Positions 39,683 through 40,811 of a stretch of DNA of 40,811 nucleotides are shown here, one piece after another. Position 1 is the stretch's first letter, and each line of letters starts with the position of its first letter. The stretch lies in the NCBI GenBank assembly GCA_045114175.1, contig JBGUJZ010000027.1, positions 1 to 40,811 on the forward strand, given 5' to 3'. This stretch comes from Cacconaster sp045114175. GTDB taxonomy: Bacteria > Bacteroidota > Bacteroidia > Bacteroidales > UBA932. Under the pieces are notes generated by a model. That model did no database searches. It had not been told where the DNA came from and saw nothing but the letters and a program-made list of their open reading frames with translations. The position numbers and the translations under genes were made by a program.

Positions 39683-40504
39683 TTACTTGTGCTTGTAGTT
39701 GGGGTCGAAGGTTTCGTTCAGGATGCGAGCCATGCGGTAGCCGGCGACACGGAGCTGACGCTCGATGAGGGCGCGAGACTTCGCATCCGTGTCGGGGTCC
39801 ATCACGATGGGATTCTTCCCGTCAGGGCGGTTGATCTCGTAGATCATGGCGCAGTTATCGCCGCACTCCTTGGCCCAATCCTTGGGCGTTCCGGCGGCCA
39901 CTGCGGCTTTTTCCTTTTTCGAGAAGGTATCTAGAACGGCTGCGATCTCGTCCGGGGTCATTCCTCTAAAGAGCCTTGAAGGCATGGCATCGTAGATACG
40001 GTGGAAGCTTTTGACACTTTTGCCCTGATACTCGGTCACGACCGGCCCTTTGAATCCTGTATAGACAACGTGCACCGGACAGTGCATATCTCCCACCATG
40101 TGAATGATGAAGCGGATATTCAGAACCACCTCTTCCGGGGTCAGGGTCTGATAATGACTCAGGTTATACCAGGCATACTCGATACCATAGATAGCGTCGC
40201 CGCGGCCCACCCTGACGGTAGGATTATAGAGATGGGTGTCCGGATAAACGTAGAACGAATGCCACTTCGAGCAGTAGCGATATTCCTCATCCTCACGGTG
40301 TTTATCCATCCACGAAGCATCCAGCTTGAGGTCGTAATCCATGTACTTTGCGATATTCTCCTTGGCCGTAGGCGTAAGGTTACGCTGCGCGATGGCGACG
40401 ATGGCCTGGTGTCCGAGACCGGTCCAAGCCGCAACGCTAAAAGAAAAAACGGTCCCCGCCAACAGGCATAACAGGACCCTTTTCACATAAGATGCTCCTT
40501 TCAT
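39683..40504 (-). CDS. Exported S1/P1-family nuclease
   Basis: 273 residues starting at MKGASYVKRVLLC. The signal peptide ends at SVAA, leaving Trp as the mature N-terminus (WTGLGHQAIVAIA), as required in S1/P1 nucleases where the Trp amino group binds zinc. KWHSFYVYP and HMVGDMHCPVHV give further zinc ligands (H-x3-D). The family cuts single-stranded DNA and RNA and removes 3' phosphates; here it would scavenge nucleic acids in the periplasm. Its -7 box TATCTTTG is at 40541-40534. The frame stays open upstream through the hairpin repeats, which are not coding. Confidence 0.92.
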   Translation of the reverse strand: MKGASYVKRVLLCLLAGTVFSFSVAAWTGLGHQAIVAIAQRNLTPTAKENIAKYMDYDLKLDASWMDKHREDEEYRYCSKWHSFYVYPDTHLYNPTVRVGRGDAIYGIEYAWYNLSHYQTLTPEEVVLNIRFIIHMVGDMHCPVHVVYTGFKGPVVTEYQGKSVKSFHRIYDAMPSRLFRGMTPDEIAAVLDTFSKKEKAAVAAGTPKDWAKECGDNCAMIYEINRPDGKNPIVMDPDTDAKSRALIERQLRVAGYRMARILNETFDPNYKHK

Positions 40505-40533
40505 TTGAAATCGATTTAATACCCACACTTTTA

Positions 40534-40541
40534 CAAAGATA
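40534..40541 (-). promoter_or_regulatory. -7 box TATCTTTG of the S1/P1 nuclease gene
   Basis: Exact match, 29 bases before the ATG. A TTTG lies 23 bases further upstream, slightly beyond the usual spacing. Confidence 0.6.
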
Positions 40542-40607
40542 GCAGTTATTCTCATGATTCTCATCAAATGGGATTGTTTTTGTTCTGTCTGCCGGTAACC
40601 GGAGGGC

Positions 40608-40693
40608 ATGGCTAGTGTCCCAAAAACAGGGGGACTAGCCACGATAGACCGGGGTTTTCATGGCTAGTGGCACACAAACCGGGACACTAGCCA
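40608..40693. repeat. Double hairpin repeat built on TGGCTAGT / ACTAGCCA
   Basis: Arms: TGGCTAGTGTCCC (40609-40621), GGGACTAGCCA (40631-40641), TGGCTAGTG (40661-40669) and GGGACACTAGCCA (40681-40693). The first and last arms are a perfect 13-bp inverted repeat. The two inner arms share an 8-bp inverted repeat. Neighbouring arms can also pair, so two folds compete. Confidence 0.7.
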
Positions 40694-40697
40694 CGGC

Positions 40698-40724
40698 ACA
40701 AAAAAAAGACCGCGCAAGCGGTCT
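40698..40724 (-). terminator. Leftward intrinsic terminator of a gene entering from the right edge
   Basis: Read leftward: stem AGACCGC/GCGGTCT, loop TTGC, followed by a run of seven or more T. It begins 8 bases after the stop of the partial frame at 40733. Confidence 0.85.
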
Positions 40725-40732
40725 AGTGGTCC

Positions 40733-40810
40733 CTACTGAAACCATACCTGGGTTTGTAATAAATGTTTCTCTATCAAGTGCTTGTACCTCTTATCGGATA
40801 GATCAATCGA
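40733..40810 (-). CDS. 3' end of an unidentified gene, cut by the right edge
   Basis: 25 open codons and a TAG, ending in RYKHLIEKHLLQTQVWFQ. It is supported mainly by the intrinsic terminator immediately after its stop codon. The sequence is AT-richer than most of the window and too short to assign a family. Confidence 0.4.
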   Translation of the reverse strand, partial: SIDLSDKRYKHLIEKHLLQTQVWFQ

Positions 40811-40811
40811 C

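Noticed and set aside
40608..40693. CRISPR array at the right edge
   Set aside because: Only two units, the arms are inverted rather than direct repeats, spacers are not of equal length and no cas genes are present.

Overview
The window reads as chromosome of a GC-rich, strictly or mostly anaerobic member of the Bacteroidales. The lineage call rests on many matches to the Bacteroidetes promoter (TTTG, about 20 bases, TAnnTTTG), on lipoproteins with short lipoboxes, on a BlaI/M56-TonB pair, on fimbrillin-like and OmpA-like lipoproteins, and on a sigma-54 activator-LptE-TPR-SecG block. Anaerobic NrdD/NrdG, carbamate kinase and an iron-sulfur-rich amine dehydrogenase point to a gut-type fermenter of peptides and amino acids. 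The genus cannot be fixed from the sequence alone.

Layout. 1-2149: right-hand end of a peptide maturation/export locus (S24/S26-type peptidase end, PqqD-like protein, ABC exporter). 2146-5940: leftward pair of an exported Ntn-hydrolase and an M14 carboxypeptidase. 6027-9868: a beta-propeller-like lipoprotein facing the nrdD-nrdG operon, which has a long, apparently structured leader. 10201-11573: tRNA-Leu(CAA), then a HigB/HigA-type toxin-antitoxin pair bracketed by 37-bp direct repeats. 11612-16670: lipocalin-like lipoprotein, the leftward sigma-54 activator/lptE/TPR/secG operon and a divergent OmpA/TPR lipoprotein. 16698-19447: small exported protein, tRNA-Ser(CGA), a repeat-rich gap and blaI-M56/TonB. 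19364-22570: HAD hydrolase, DUF4832-type lipoprotein, PAS protein and lipid-anchored flavodoxin. 22644-30975: amino-acid and carbamoyl-phosphate region with P5C dehydrogenase, carbamate kinase, ornithine carbamoyltransferase, PyrI, PyrB and a 1081-residue flavo-iron-sulfur oxidoreductase. 31252-33108: serpin and a small lipoprotein. 33198-36776: divergent RNase R and phosphoglycerate mutase. 36782-40504: GATase, an unannotated 44-residue peptide gene, a fimbrillin/esterase lipoprotein and an S1/P1 nuclease. 40600-40811: hairpin repeats, a leftward terminator and the end of a further gene.

How the parts fit. The strongest functional cluster is 22.6-31.0 kb. The giant oxidoreductase (proline, opine or N-methyl amino acid class) could feed P5C to the dehydrogenase, while OTC plus carbamate kinase can turn citrulline into ornithine, ATP, CO2 and ammonia. 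These two genes share a transcript with pyrBI, so one operon would hold both the main consumers of carbamoyl phosphate and an enzyme that makes ATP from it. The most unusual candidates are the single-chain oxidoreductase, the repeat-bracketed toxin-antitoxin cassette, the PqqD exporter locus together with a distant YxxP-type small peptide, the nrdD leader RNA, and a recurrent arrangement in which the -7 box sits only 4-7 bases before the start codon.
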